The position numbers were made by a program, and so were the translations under genes. From Solimonas_A sp052035235 (lineage in GTDB: Bacteria; Pseudomonadota; Gammaproteobacteria; Nevskiales; Nevskiaceae): DNA of 64,000 nucleotides. This document shows, piece by piece, positions 32,305 to 40,410 of this stretch. The stretch is from the NCBI GenBank assembly GCA_052035235.1, contig JBPOHT010000019.1, positions 62,001 to 126,000 of the forward strand, read 5' to 3'. Every line of letters begins with the position of its first letter. Positions within the stretch are counted from its first letter, which is position 1. The notes under the pieces were generated by a model. That model was not told where the DNA came from. It saw nothing but the letters and a program-made list of their open reading frames with translations, and made no database searches.

Positions 32305-34152
32305 CTACTCCGACAGCGAGAGGCTGCCGGCCGGCACCGTGCCGGTGGAGCCGCGGCAGGGCTGGTTCGCCAGTTCCTTGCAGGCCAGCGCCGCCGGCAC
32401 CTGGGCGGGGCCGTCGTCCATCACGCCGACCACCAGCTTCGACGGATGCGCCGGGTCATGCAGGATGGTGTTCAGCGACGGCAGCGGCTTGAACAGGAAG
32501 CCCCAGTCCCCGGTGATGCCGGTGGGCGCATCCACGATCAGGCGCAGCGCGCTGCCGGCACGGAAGCGGTGCGCAAACGGGAATATCTCCAGGCGCGCCA
32601 GCACCGGCTCGCCGAGCTTGAGCGTCTGCACGCTGGCGGCGGTGAAGTGCTGGAACGGCCGGGTGGCGGTGGAGCGGCTCTCATCCAGCGCACGGGCCGA
32701 GGCGCGCAGCCAGCCGCGGGCCACGTAGAGCTCCTGGCCATCGGGGCGGACCTCGGTTAGGGTGGCCTGGAGATCGACATCCGGGACGGTGGCGGTGAGC
32801 CAGAGGTCTGCGCTGGCGGAGCCGAGCAACTGCGCGTCCTGCTCCAGCACCGGGGTGGTCCAGACCACGCGGCCGGAGTCGGGTGCGGGGAGCTGCCACA
32901 GCAGGTCCAGGGCGCTCAGGGCCCAGGGCAAGGGGTTGGTGGACGGCGAAGGTAGCGGGTAGAGATAACGGCTGCCGGCTTCCGCTGTGGTGGGAGGCTC
33001 AAGGGCGAGCGTCTCCGCGTCCCGCAGGAACAGCTCCACCGGGCGCGGCGACGGCAGCTTGTCGTAGGAGGTGATCCAACCCGGCTGGGAATCCTCGGCC
33101 CGCAGGTCGTGCAGGACCTGGATGCGCGGTGTGCGCTCCCAGCCGTTGTCCCTGCCGCGCAGATAGCGCTCGTAGAACTCAAGCAGCATCGCGGAGTGCT
33201 GCGGCTGGTCCTCGGTCAGGTCATGGTTGCCATTGCTCATGACGCTCCAGGTCTTGCGCAGGCCCAGGACGGCGAGCAGGCCACCCGGCTCCAGCAGGCC
33301 GCCGATACGCGAGCCGGTCTGCTCGTCCTGCCAGTAGACGATGTTCAGCACCGGCACGTCGATCTGCGCGGCCGTGGCGGCGGGGCTGCGGCTGTGCCAG
33401 TCGAAGGCTCCGTCGATATGGGGGCTGAGGATGCCCTGCACCACGAAGGACTCGTAGGCGAGCTTGTTGGCGGTGTAGTTCACGGCGCATTCGAGATCGG
33501 CCTGCAGGATGGCGGCGGGCACGGCCTCTGCCCCGGGCAATTGCTGCTGCACCGTGAACAGGCCGGAGAAGACCGAGTTCAGGATGCCGCCGGGCGCACC
33601 GACATCCCGGTAGAGGTCGAAGATCACATTGGAGGGGGCGATGGCCCGCAGGTGCGGCGGGCGCTGCGCCGCCGTGAACAACTGCATAATGCCGGGATAG
33701 GAGTAGCCGATCATGCCGATGTTGCCGTCGGACCAGGGCTGCACCGCCGCCCACTCGACAGCCTCGGCGCCGTCGATGCCCCACTGCGGATCGAACAGGC
33801 TGAAGCCACCGGACGAGCAACCCGTGCCGCGCACGGAGACACCGAGCACGGTGTAGCCGCGCAGGAGCAACTTCGCCTTCACGCCGGGGATGTTGCTGAA
33901 GTAGCCGCCGGTGCCGGCGTCGTAACCGTCGTACTGCATCACCACAGGCCCCGGTGGCGCGTCCACGGCGCGCTCCCAGTGGTAGCGCAGCCGCGTGCCG
34001 TCCGTGAGCGTCAGGTAGCCGTCCTCGCTGGTCGTTTCCGGGCCGTAGGCTTCGATGGGTGCTGTCGCGCCGCCGGAGACGGAGGATGAGTCATGGCAGG
34101 CGGCCAGCGTGAGGGCCAGGGCAAGGCCCATGGTCCTGAATAGCGATTTCAA
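32305..34152 (-). CDS. CocE/NonD-family lipoprotein hydrolase (X-Pro dipeptidyl-peptidase-like)
   Basis: A 615-residue protein with lipobox LALTLAACHD, hence periplasmic-facing. The alpha/beta core shows VVMQYDGYDAGTGGYFS, GYTVLGVSVRGTGCSSGGF and the nucleophile block GMIGYSYPG (Ser near 155), then NGNHD as candidate Asp/His. The C-terminal part (from about 430) is the jelly-roll domain (VVWTTPVLEQDAQLLGSASADLWLTATVPDVD). The family contains acyl-ester hydrolases and X-Pro peptidases; which this is cannot be decided from sequence. Confidence 0.85.
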   Translation of the reverse strand: MKSLFRTMGLALALTLAACHDSSSVSGGATAPIEAYGPETTSEDGYLTLTDGTRLRYHWERAVDAPPGPVVMQYDGYDAGTGGYFSNIPGVKAKLLLRGYTVLGVSVRGTGCSSGGFSLFDPQWGIDGAEAVEWAAVQPWSDGNIGMIGYSYPGIMQLFTAAQRPPHLRAIAPSNVIFDLYRDVGAPGGILNSVFSGLFTVQQQLPGAEAVPAAILQADLECAVNYTANKLAYESFVVQGILSPHIDGAFDWHSRSPAATAAQIDVPVLNIVYWQDEQTGSRIGGLLEPGGLLAVLGLRKTWSVMSNGNHDLTEDQPQHSAMLLEFYERYLRGRDNGWERTPRIQVLHDLRAEDSQPGWITSYDKLPSPRPVELFLRDAETLALEPPTTAEAGSRYLYPLPSPSTNPLPWALSALDLLWQLPAPDSGRVVWTTPVLEQDAQLLGSASADLWLTATVPDVDLQATLTEVRPDGQELYVARGWLRASARALDESRSTATRPFQHFTAASVQTLKLGEPVLARLEIFPFAHRFRAGSALRLIVDAPTGITGDWGFLFKPLPSLNTILHDPAHPSKLVVGVMDDGPAQVPAALACKELANQPCRGSTGTVPAGSLSLSE

Positions 34153-34593
34153 TTGAAGCTCCCCGGAGAATTGCCGCCCGGTATGTTCGGGCGATCAGGG
34201 GCAATGGTAGGGGAAATGCGGGGACGGGGAGGAGCCGGTTGCGGCTTTCCAACTGGGCAACCGCAGTCTCGACCCCGAACAGGGCTTTATCTGGATTCGG
34301 GAACATGGTTGAGCACCCTGTCTGCTCCGACTTCCGCTTTGTGCCAGAAGCGGACCTCAACGTGTGGCTGTCGAGTTGATGATTCCTGTAAACGAATGCG
34401 CGGCGGGACCACTATCCCAAACGGCGCGATCCGCTTGGTGCCCAACAACCCGTAAATATCTCCCCCGCCTAGGGACAGCCCTTCGTGCACATTATTTCAT
34501 CACCTCATGAAGTGAGCTGAGAAAACTTGCAGGATTCGCTGGTTGGCCGCTAATGAGTCCGTCGGAGCGGATCGCCTGCCGGATGACCCTTCC
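34153..34593. other. Intergenic region without a recognised gene
   Basis: About 440 bp between two minus-strand genes. It contains a short TCCGCTTTGTGCC...GCGGAC sequence (about 34,330-34,350) resembling one near 37,130-37,195. Apart from this dispersed sequence I see nothing in it. Confidence 0.3.
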
Positions 34594-36453
34594 CTACTGG
34601 CAGGTCGTCACGTCCGTAACCTCGACAATCGCATCTCGCTCGCCACAGGCAAGCTGGCGCGGCAGGTCCCCACTCTCGGTGCAATTTCCCCAGCCGTTGT
34701 AGGCCCAGATAGATCCAGTCATCCCCGTGCCTGGACGCTCGCCGGGACAGCGCGCCTCGAAATGGACCGTAATGCAATTCGCCACTTTCGGCAGCACTTT
34801 GGGCCGGATGCCGATGACAGAGGGCAATCCCCCCTTTGCGGGACACTTCTTGGCTTCCAGCCGGATGGAGCGTCGCTCGGCGGAGAGATGGTCCTGCAGC
34901 GCACGCGCTTGACGTTCCTTGTTCTGGCGGGCGAGTTCTTCCCTCTTGCGGGCTTCTTCCTGCTGCTGCCGTTCCTGCGCCTGTCTGGCCTGTTCAACGA
35001 CGCGAAGCTCTTCCGCTTTACGTTGTTCTTGCTGGAGCTGCTTTTCCTGGCTGCGTTGCTTGTCCTGCGTGCTGGAAGGCGACAACGACGCGGTAGCTTG
35101 AACGTGTTCGGACATGGCAGCAGGATTGCCGGATGCCGTGCGGGCCTGCGCGTTCGCAGCCATGATCCGATCCGCGCGCACGGTGGCTTCCTGTTCGCGC
35201 TGCTGCTTCTGCTGTTCGATCTGCCGCAATTTCTGATCTAGATTGCGCTCGAAATCGCGTGACTGCTGTGCCATCCGCATGTTGCTCTGGTTGGCCTGGT
35301 CCAAGCCACTGGCCAGGCCGCGCAGGATCGCGTCGGTCATTTCTCGGTTGCGCTGTGCCTGCTCGGCAGCCTCGCGTTCCGCGCGCTCACGGTCACGTTC
35401 GTGTTCGATCTTTCGGCGCTCGCGTGTCTCCATCGCGGTGGCCAAGCGTTCGCGAGTCACCGGGAGATACAGATTGTTCTGAGATCTGTCCGAATCGTTG
35501 TCCAGGTTCTGATATCTGCTGATCAGGCGTACGGCGTTACCTTCATTGATGTAGTGGGTCAACTCCTCAACCTGAGTGGAGTTGCTGGTGGTGCCACCAT
35601 ATCCGTGAATGATGCGGTCGTCGGGCTGCAGCAACAGCACGCGAGTGGAGAATGAGCCCGCGGGCATATTCGGCAGGCTCACCACGCGGAAGGACTGTGG
35701 ATCGGTTGGCGACGGGGGGCTGAAGACCTCTCGACCAGGGCGTGTTTCCTCGAGTTCCATGAAGACGAAACCGAGATTGCCGGCCTCGTCCTTCTCTACC
35801 CTGAGCAAGAGGGTGCCGCCGACGAAGGTCTGTCCGACGAGTTGCTCCCAGGTGCCGAATGGCCCAGCCGCACGCAGTTGTTGGTAGGCGGACTCCGGGG
35901 CCAGGCTGACCGGCAGGGAGCGGCCATCGTTCAGCGTGTAGATGCTGCGTCGCAGCGGCTTGGGAGTCATGCGATACGCGCCGGCCGACGCACGATAGGA
36001 GAAATGAGCCTTGTCATCGGCCAAGGTCAATTGCAGGTCGTTGAGCGATCCGCTCAACACCTGCATGCGACCCTGCGCGTCAAAGCGCACGGTCGCCTGA
36101 TCGTCGCTGAACAGACCGGAATTTTCGATGCGCAGAAGAAACGTATCCGGGGTGGGCGTCGGACGCACGACGAGTCCAATCGCGCCGATATCCCGCAGAC
36201 CATTGACCGAGAAGAGGCTGAGATGGAGCCCGCCCTTGGCCGGCGAAACCATCAGGCGCAGCAAATCACCGTCATCATTGCTGTAATGGCGGCCGATGTA
36301 GGGTTGCAGGAAGCCCCAGTCGATCTGATGCAAGGCAGCCTGGGCGGCGGCCATGGCTTCTGGAGAGGCGGTGGTGCCGGATGTAGAGTCTACGGTGGCA
36401 CAGCCGGCCGCAAGAGCCGAAGAAAGCGCGAATGCGAGCAGGTTCTTTCTCAT
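34594..36453 (-). CDS. Large exported lipoprotein with a charged coiled coil and a Cys-rich tail (function unknown)
   Basis: A 619-residue protein with signal peptide and lipobox LSSALAAGC (Cys18). Residues about 30-340 are a soluble domain of mixed strands; about 345-545 are very rich in Glu, Gln and Arg (HERDRERAEREAAEQAQRN; QQEQRKAEELRVVEQARQ) and should form long coiled coils; the last 85 residues carry six Cys in a globular segment (KKCPAKGG, ANCITVHFEARCPG, GNCTESGDLP, LACGERD, TTCQ) that may make three disulfides. I do not recognise the family. Local base composition is less GC-rich than the neighbours, which fits acquisition. Confidence 0.7.
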   Translation of the reverse strand: MRKNLLAFALSSALAAGCATVDSTSGTTASPEAMAAAQAALHQIDWGFLQPYIGRHYSNDDGDLLRLMVSPAKGGLHLSLFSVNGLRDIGAIGLVVRPTPTPDTFLLRIENSGLFSDDQATVRFDAQGRMQVLSGSLNDLQLTLADDKAHFSYRASAGAYRMTPKPLRRSIYTLNDGRSLPVSLAPESAYQQLRAAGPFGTWEQLVGQTFVGGTLLLRVEKDEAGNLGFVFMELEETRPGREVFSPPSPTDPQSFRVVSLPNMPAGSFSTRVLLLQPDDRIIHGYGGTTSNSTQVEELTHYINEGNAVRLISRYQNLDNDSDRSQNNLYLPVTRERLATAMETRERRKIEHERDRERAEREAAEQAQRNREMTDAILRGLASGLDQANQSNMRMAQQSRDFERNLDQKLRQIEQQKQQREQEATVRADRIMAANAQARTASGNPAAMSEHVQATASLSPSSTQDKQRSQEKQLQQEQRKAEELRVVEQARQAQERQQQEEARKREELARQNKERQARALQDHLSAERRSIRLEAKKCPAKGGLPSVIGIRPKVLPKVANCITVHFEARCPGERPGTGMTGSIWAYNGWGNCTESGDLPRQLACGERDAIVEVTDVTTCQ

Positions 36454-37255
36454 GTCGTTAGACGTTCAGAGGTGATGCTGTCGTAGGCAGGAGTCACCCG
36501 TTGAGGCTTGAATGTATTTCGACGAGCCCAAGGAGAAGGGCAGGCCATTCAACGCCCGAGAGCGTACGAGGCGAGGGGGGGCGCTGGAGCGACAGCTTGC
36601 GTTACCAATATGACACCTGTGTCAATTATACCCCCGATTTCAACATTAGGACCGAATCGCCACTCGTCGCTCACTCTTTAATTCAGCGAATCAAAGCCTC
36701 ATCCACCCAGCTCCATCGTGGCCTTGATAAGGGCGCTGCAACACTCACTGCCCAAAAAATTCAGGCTTCTACTCCGCGATTCATACCGAACATGACACTG
36801 ACTATCGGGGACTTCTTCGTCCTTCCGCCTGCGTCCTTCGTCCTTCGTCCAGCGTTGAACCTGAACCGAAATATTTGGCATGAGTTCAATAATCTGTCCC
36901 ATCCAGCCACGCGCCCGTCTGGCGACATGGAGGCCCAGTCATGATTCAGTCTTCAGCACTCGGCCCACAGCCTGATAATCCACCTCACTTCGATCAGTGG
37001 CGCAGCTACTGATTGCTTGATGGAAGGCTTGCTTCTGGAAGAGGTCCGGGCGGGGAACTCGAAGTCAGTCCGTCGCAGTTGGGGGACCTTAGTGAGAGCA
37101 ATCCTTGACGATTCCCGCAGGTAAAATCACCTGCAATCCGTCCGCTTTGGGCTGATAGCGGACGGCCGCCGGCGTCCGCTGTGTGCCAAATGCGGACCAT
37201 CCACAGTTCCCCCGCTGAACCCATGAGCGCCCCTGGTGTGACATTTCAATGACTA
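36454..37255. other. Gene-poor, comparatively AT-rich spacer before the arsenic operon
   Basis: About 800 bp with no frame that resembles a protein. It has a short run of CTTCGTCC repeats near 36,820-36,850 and a TCCGCTTTGGGCTGATAGCG / CGGACGGCC palindromic sequence near 37,130-37,195, similar to that at 34,330. It may mark the left edge of acquired DNA. Confidence 0.35.
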
Positions 37256-37289
37256 TTGACACGTTCAATTGATTCAATAATCATTGAAT
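37256..37289 (+). promoter_or_regulatory. arsR promoter with overlapping operator
   Basis: TTGACA (37256-37261) and AATCAT (37279-37284) with a 17-bp spacer. Over the -10 box sits a perfect inverted repeat ATTCAAT-AATC-ATTGAAT (37272-37289), a likely ArsR site. The predicted start is at or next to the ATG (37291), and no Shine-Dalgarno is visible, so the message may be leaderless. Confidence 0.6.
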
Positions 37290-37290
37290 A

Positions 37291-37623
37291 ATGAAAATCG
37301 ATACTGCTGTCTCCCTGTTGGGAGCGTTGGCTCAAGGGTCGCGCCTTGCCCTGTTCCGCTTGCTGGTTCAGAAGGGCCCTGACGGCATGGCCGCAGGCGA
37401 CATTGCCGAGCGCCTGGGCGTTGCACCCAACAACTTGTCTTTCCATCTCAAGGAGCTCAGTAGCGTCGGCCTGCTGAAGTCCCGCCAGGAGGGACGCTTT
37501 ATCTACTACTCGCCGGATTTCAAGGTCATGAACGGCCTGCTCGGCTACCTGACCGAGAACTGCTGCGCCGGCAGCAACGACGCCGCGGAGTGCGCGACCC
37601 CTTCCGGCTGCAAGGAGTGCTGA
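37291..37623 (+). CDS. arsR: ArsR-family arsenic-responsive repressor
   Basis: A 110-residue winged-helix regulator. The recognition helix region reads ERLGVAPNNLSFHLKELSSVGLL. A Cys-rich C-terminus (C91, C92, C101, C107, C110 in ENCCAGS and CATPSGCKEC) matches the type that binds As(III) through a vicinal Cys pair plus a third Cys near the tail, as in the Acidithiobacillus protein, rather than the helix-3 CVC type of the plasmid proteins. It is the first gene of the arsenic operon. A symmetric operator overlaps its promoter, so it should repress itself and the genes that follow. Confidence 0.92.
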   Translation: MKIDTAVSLLGALAQGSRLALFRLLVQKGPDGMAAGDIAERLGVAPNNLSFHLKELSSVGLLKSRQEGRFIYYSPDFKVMNGLLGYLTENCCAGSNDAAECATPSGCKEC

Positions 37624-37624
37624 A

Positions 37625-37812
37625 ATGAATCGCTTTCACGCTTATGTGGCCATGAAGAACCTGCCCCAGAACATTGGCGAGGAAGCCGCCCTGCCGATCC
37701 CGCTGACACCGCCTGCTGCGTGCCCGTGGTGAAGAAAATTGGACCCATTCAATCCGTCTGCTGTGTTGCCCTGCAGCCGGCTTCCACCCTCGCCAAATCT
37801 TCCTGCTGCTGA
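37625..37812 (+). pseudogene. arsI: Broken arsI-like (C-As lyase / CadI family) remnant
   Basis: One frame from 37625 reads MNRFHAYVAMKNLPQNIGEE, the N-terminus of an ArsI/CadI vicinal-oxygen-chelate protein. A second frame picks up the Cys-rich C-terminus: ADTACCVPVVKK, later QSVCCVALQP and a terminal SSCC before TGA (37810-37812). The roughly 100 central residues with the metal-binding core are missing and the two ends are in different frames, so this is an internal deletion plus frameshift. It lies between arsR and arsC, where arsI is often found. Confidence 0.75.
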
Positions 37813-37824
37813 TCGGAGCCTCCC

Positions 37825-38325
37825 GTGTCGCACAAACCCTTCAATGTCCTCTTTCTCTGCACGGGCAACTCCGCCCGTTCGATTCTGGCCGAGGCTGCGA
37901 TGAACAACCTCAGCATTAGCATGGGCAAGTTCAAGGCCTACAGCGCCGGCAGTCAGCCCAGAGGCGAGGTCAACCCCTTCGCCCTGGACCTGCTGCAGCG
38001 CAGCCACCTGTCGACCGATGGCCTGCGTAGCAAGAGCTGGGATGAGTTTGCGCAGCCGGGGGCTCCCGCGCTGGATTTCGTGTTCACGGTCTGTGACCAA
38101 GCGGCGGGTGAGCAATGTCCGTACTGGCCGGGGCAGCCGATGACGGCGCATTGGGGCATGCCCGACCCTGCGGCGGTGGAAGGGTCCGACGAGCAGAAGC
38201 GCCGGGCCTTCAATGAGACGTTCCTGGCACTGCGTCGTCGCATCGAGCTCTTTGCCAACCTGCCCTTCGACAAGCTCGACAGGCTGGCCCTGCAGAAGCG
38301 TGCGACGGAAATCGGCAAGGAATGA
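37825..38325 (+). CDS. arsC: Arsenate reductase, low-molecular-weight phosphatase (thioredoxin-linked) type
   Basis: A 166-residue protein with the CX5R loop in LFLCTGNSARS (Cys12) and the conserved FVFTVCDQAAGEQCPYWPG segment carrying the further Cys residues. It reduces As(V) to As(III) with electrons from thioredoxin. The GTG start (37825) has GGAG 6 bases upstream. Its stop overlaps the aquaporin start by ATGA. Confidence 0.92.
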   Translation: MSHKPFNVLFLCTGNSARSILAEAAMNNLSISMGKFKAYSAGSQPRGEVNPFALDLLQRSHLSTDGLRSKSWDEFAQPGAPALDFVFTVCDQAAGEQCPYWPGQPMTAHWGMPDPAAVEGSDEQKRRAFNETFLALRRRIELFANLPFDKLDRLALQKRATEIGKE

Positions 38326-39017
38326 GCTTCCAACGTCGTCTTGTCGCCGAGGCTCTGGGCACCGCACTGCTGCTGGCCACGGTCGTGGGCTCCGGCATCA
38401 TGGCCGAACGCCTGTCGGGCGGGAACGTCGCGCTCGCCCTGCTGGCCAACACGTTGGCCACGGGCGCCGCGCTGGTCGCACTGATCCTTACCTTCGGGGC
38501 GATTTCCGGAGCGCACTTCAATCCGGCCGTGACGCTTGCCGATGCCTGGCAGCGCGGACTGCCTTGGGGCGAGGTGCCTGGGTATGTCCTGGCGCAGGTC
38601 CTGGGGGCATTTTCTGGTGTGGCGGCTGCCCACTTGATGTTCGGTGAGCCGCTGTTCTCGGCATCGACAAAAATCCGTGCCGGAGCGCCCCAGTTGTTCA
38701 GCGAGTTCGTTGCCACTTTCGGGCTGCTCGCCGTCATTTGGGGTTGCTCGCGCCGCCGGGCAGAGTCGGTACCCTTTGCGGTGGCCGCCTATATCGTCGC
38801 GGCGTACTGGTTTACCGCGTCCACTTCGTTCGCCAATCCCGCGGTGACGCTGGCGCGTGCGGCAACGGACAGCTTCGCCGGCATCCGTCCGGCGGATGCA
38901 CCCGGATTCATTGTCGCTCAACTGCTGGGAGCTATCTCTGCAACGGCGCTATTTCGCTGGCTGATGCCGGCTCTGCCGGAGCAGGCGCCCGATGTCATGC
39001 TTCCGCATCAGGACTAG
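38322..39017 (+). CDS. aqpS: Aquaglyceroporin (MIP family), AqpS-like arsenite channel
   Basis: A 231-residue membrane protein with about six helices and both channel boxes: GAHFNPAVTLADA in the first half and SFANPAVTLARA in the second. In the known arsenic operons of rhizobia, AqpS takes the place of an ArsB pump and lets arsenite flow out. Here it lies between two arsenate reductases and no ArsB or Acr3 gene is in the window, so the same role is likely. ATGA overlap with the upstream arsC. Confidence 0.85.
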   Translation: MSFQRRLVAEALGTALLLATVVGSGIMAERLSGGNVALALLANTLATGAALVALILTFGAISGAHFNPAVTLADAWQRGLPWGEVPGYVLAQVLGAFSGVAAAHLMFGEPLFSASTKIRAGAPQLFSEFVATFGLLAVIWGCSRRRAESVPFAVAAYIVAAYWFTASTSFANPAVTLARAATDSFAGIRPADAPGFIVAQLLGAISATALFRWLMPALPEQAPDVMLPHQD

Positions 39018-39061
39018 GTCTTGAAGTTTTCCTCTCCACATTGAGCGTTACCCAATACAGT

Positions 39062-39505
39062 ATGGATATCGACATCGTCATCTATCACAACCCGGACTGT
39101 GGCACGTCGCGAAATACGCTGGCCATGATCCGCAATGCTGGTATCGAACCTCATGTGGTCGAGTACCTGAAGACCCCGCCCAGCCGCGCCTTGCTGGCTT
39201 CACTGGTCCGGAGGATGAGCGTGCCGCTGCGCGAAGTGATCCGCGAGAAAGGAACACCCTATGCAGAACTGGGGCTGGGGAATGCTGCGGTGTCCGATGA
39301 GCAATTGCTTGATGCCATGATGGACCATCCCATCCTGATCAATCGGCCGATTGTTGTTTCGCCGCTTGGAGTCCGGCTCTGCCGTCCTTCAGAACTGGTC
39401 CTGGACCTGCTACCGACTCGGCAGCAAGGCGCGTTCACCAAGGAAGACGGCGAGAAGGTCATTGACGCGGCGGGGCGGCGGGTAGCGCCGCAGGGCGCGG
39501 CATGA
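39062..39505 (+). CDS. arsC: Arsenate reductase, glutaredoxin-linked type
   Basis: A 147-residue ArsC of the plasmid R773 family: the start MDIDIVIYHNPDCGTSRNTL carries the active Cys, followed by VRRMSVPLREVIREKGTPY and DHPILINRPIVVSPLGVRLCRP. It needs glutathione and glutaredoxin, unlike the other ArsC of this operon, so two independent reductases are present. I chose ATG at 39062; a longer frame overlaps the aquaporin gene and has no homology. ATGA overlap with arsH. Confidence 0.92.
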   Translation: MDIDIVIYHNPDCGTSRNTLAMIRNAGIEPHVVEYLKTPPSRALLASLVRRMSVPLREVIREKGTPYAELGLGNAAVSDEQLLDAMMDHPILINRPIVVSPLGVRLCRPSELVLDLLPTRQQGAFTKEDGEKVIDAAGRRVAPQGAA

Positions 39506-40248
39506 ACCGCATACGTGAACTGTCCGATCCGGACCACTTGCCGGCCCTGGATTCCAAGTATGTCCACCAACGGCCAGCGCTGAACCTCGGCCAGGGCTCA
39601 CACAAGCCACGAATCCTGTTGCTTTACGGATCCTTGCGGCAGCGCTCGTTTTCGCGTTTTGCCACCGAGGAAGCGGCCCGTCTGCTGAACCACTTCGGGG
39701 CTGAAGCCCGGATTTTCGATCCGTCCGACCTGCCGATGCCGGACCAGGTGGCCGGCGACAAGCATCCGGCGGTTCAGGAACTGCGCGAGCTTTCTACCTG
39801 GTCAGAGGGACAGGTGTGGTGCAGCCCGGAACGACATGGTCAGATCACCGGCGTTATGAAGGCCCAGATCGACCACCTGCCGCTCAACATGGGCGGCATC
39901 CGGCCCACCCAGGGACGGACGCTGGCGGTCATGCAGGTGAGCGGAGGGTCGCAGTCCTTCAATGCCGTGAACACCCTTCGCATCCTGGGGCGCTGGATGC
40001 GGATGTTCACCATTCCGAACCAGTCCAGCGTGGCGAAGGCATTCGAGGAGTTTGATGCCGCGGGTCGCATGCGACCGTCCGCTTACTACGACCGCATCGT
40101 GGATGTAATGGAAGAGCTGGTGAGATTCACGGCTTTGTTGCGACCACACTCCGATTTGTTGGTGGACCGCTATTCAGAGCGTAAGGAAGAGGGGCGCTGT
40201 ACTGGTTCTGCAAGCGATCTTGCCACCTTGTCCACTGCAGGGCATTGA
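39502..40248 (+). CDS. arsH: ArsH organoarsenical oxidase (NADPH-dependent FMN reductase)
   Basis: A 248-residue flavoprotein. Key segments include RILLLYGSLRQRSFSRFATEEA, FDPSDLPMPDQ and the flavodoxin-like QGRTLAVMQVSGGSQSFNAVNTL. ArsH oxidises trivalent methylarsenicals to the less toxic pentavalent form. It is the last gene of the operon. A 160-bp gap follows in which I see only short repeat-like DNA (TCCGCTTCGGA near 40,320). Confidence 0.93.
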   Translation: MNRIRELSDPDHLPALDSKYVHQRPALNLGQGSHKPRILLLYGSLRQRSFSRFATEEAARLLNHFGAEARIFDPSDLPMPDQVAGDKHPAVQELRELSTWSEGQVWCSPERHGQITGVMKAQIDHLPLNMGGIRPTQGRTLAVMQVSGGSQSFNAVNTLRILGRWMRMFTIPNQSSVAKAFEEFDAAGRMRPSAYYDRIVDVMEELVRFTALLRPHSDLLVDRYSERKEEGRCTGSASDLATLSTAGH

Positions 40249-40410
40249 GTCGTGTGCTGCCTTGAACTTCGGTGTTGGTCTCTGCGGACCTGAGGCATGT
40301 GCGATAGGCCGACGGAGGTCCGCTTCGGACTTACAGCAGACTCTCGGAGTTGACGAATACCGCCGCTTTCGTCAATGAAGCGGGACAGGCTGGTCAGCCC
40401 GATACCTCGG

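Noticed and set aside
30463..32760. A 765-codon plus-strand frame over the ABC transporter
   Set aside because: Different frame of the same DNA; the 30518 frame carries every ABC motif.
36501..36944. A 147-codon plus-strand frame in the gap before arsR
   Set aside because: No homology, weak start region and mixed composition; it overlaps simple repeats.
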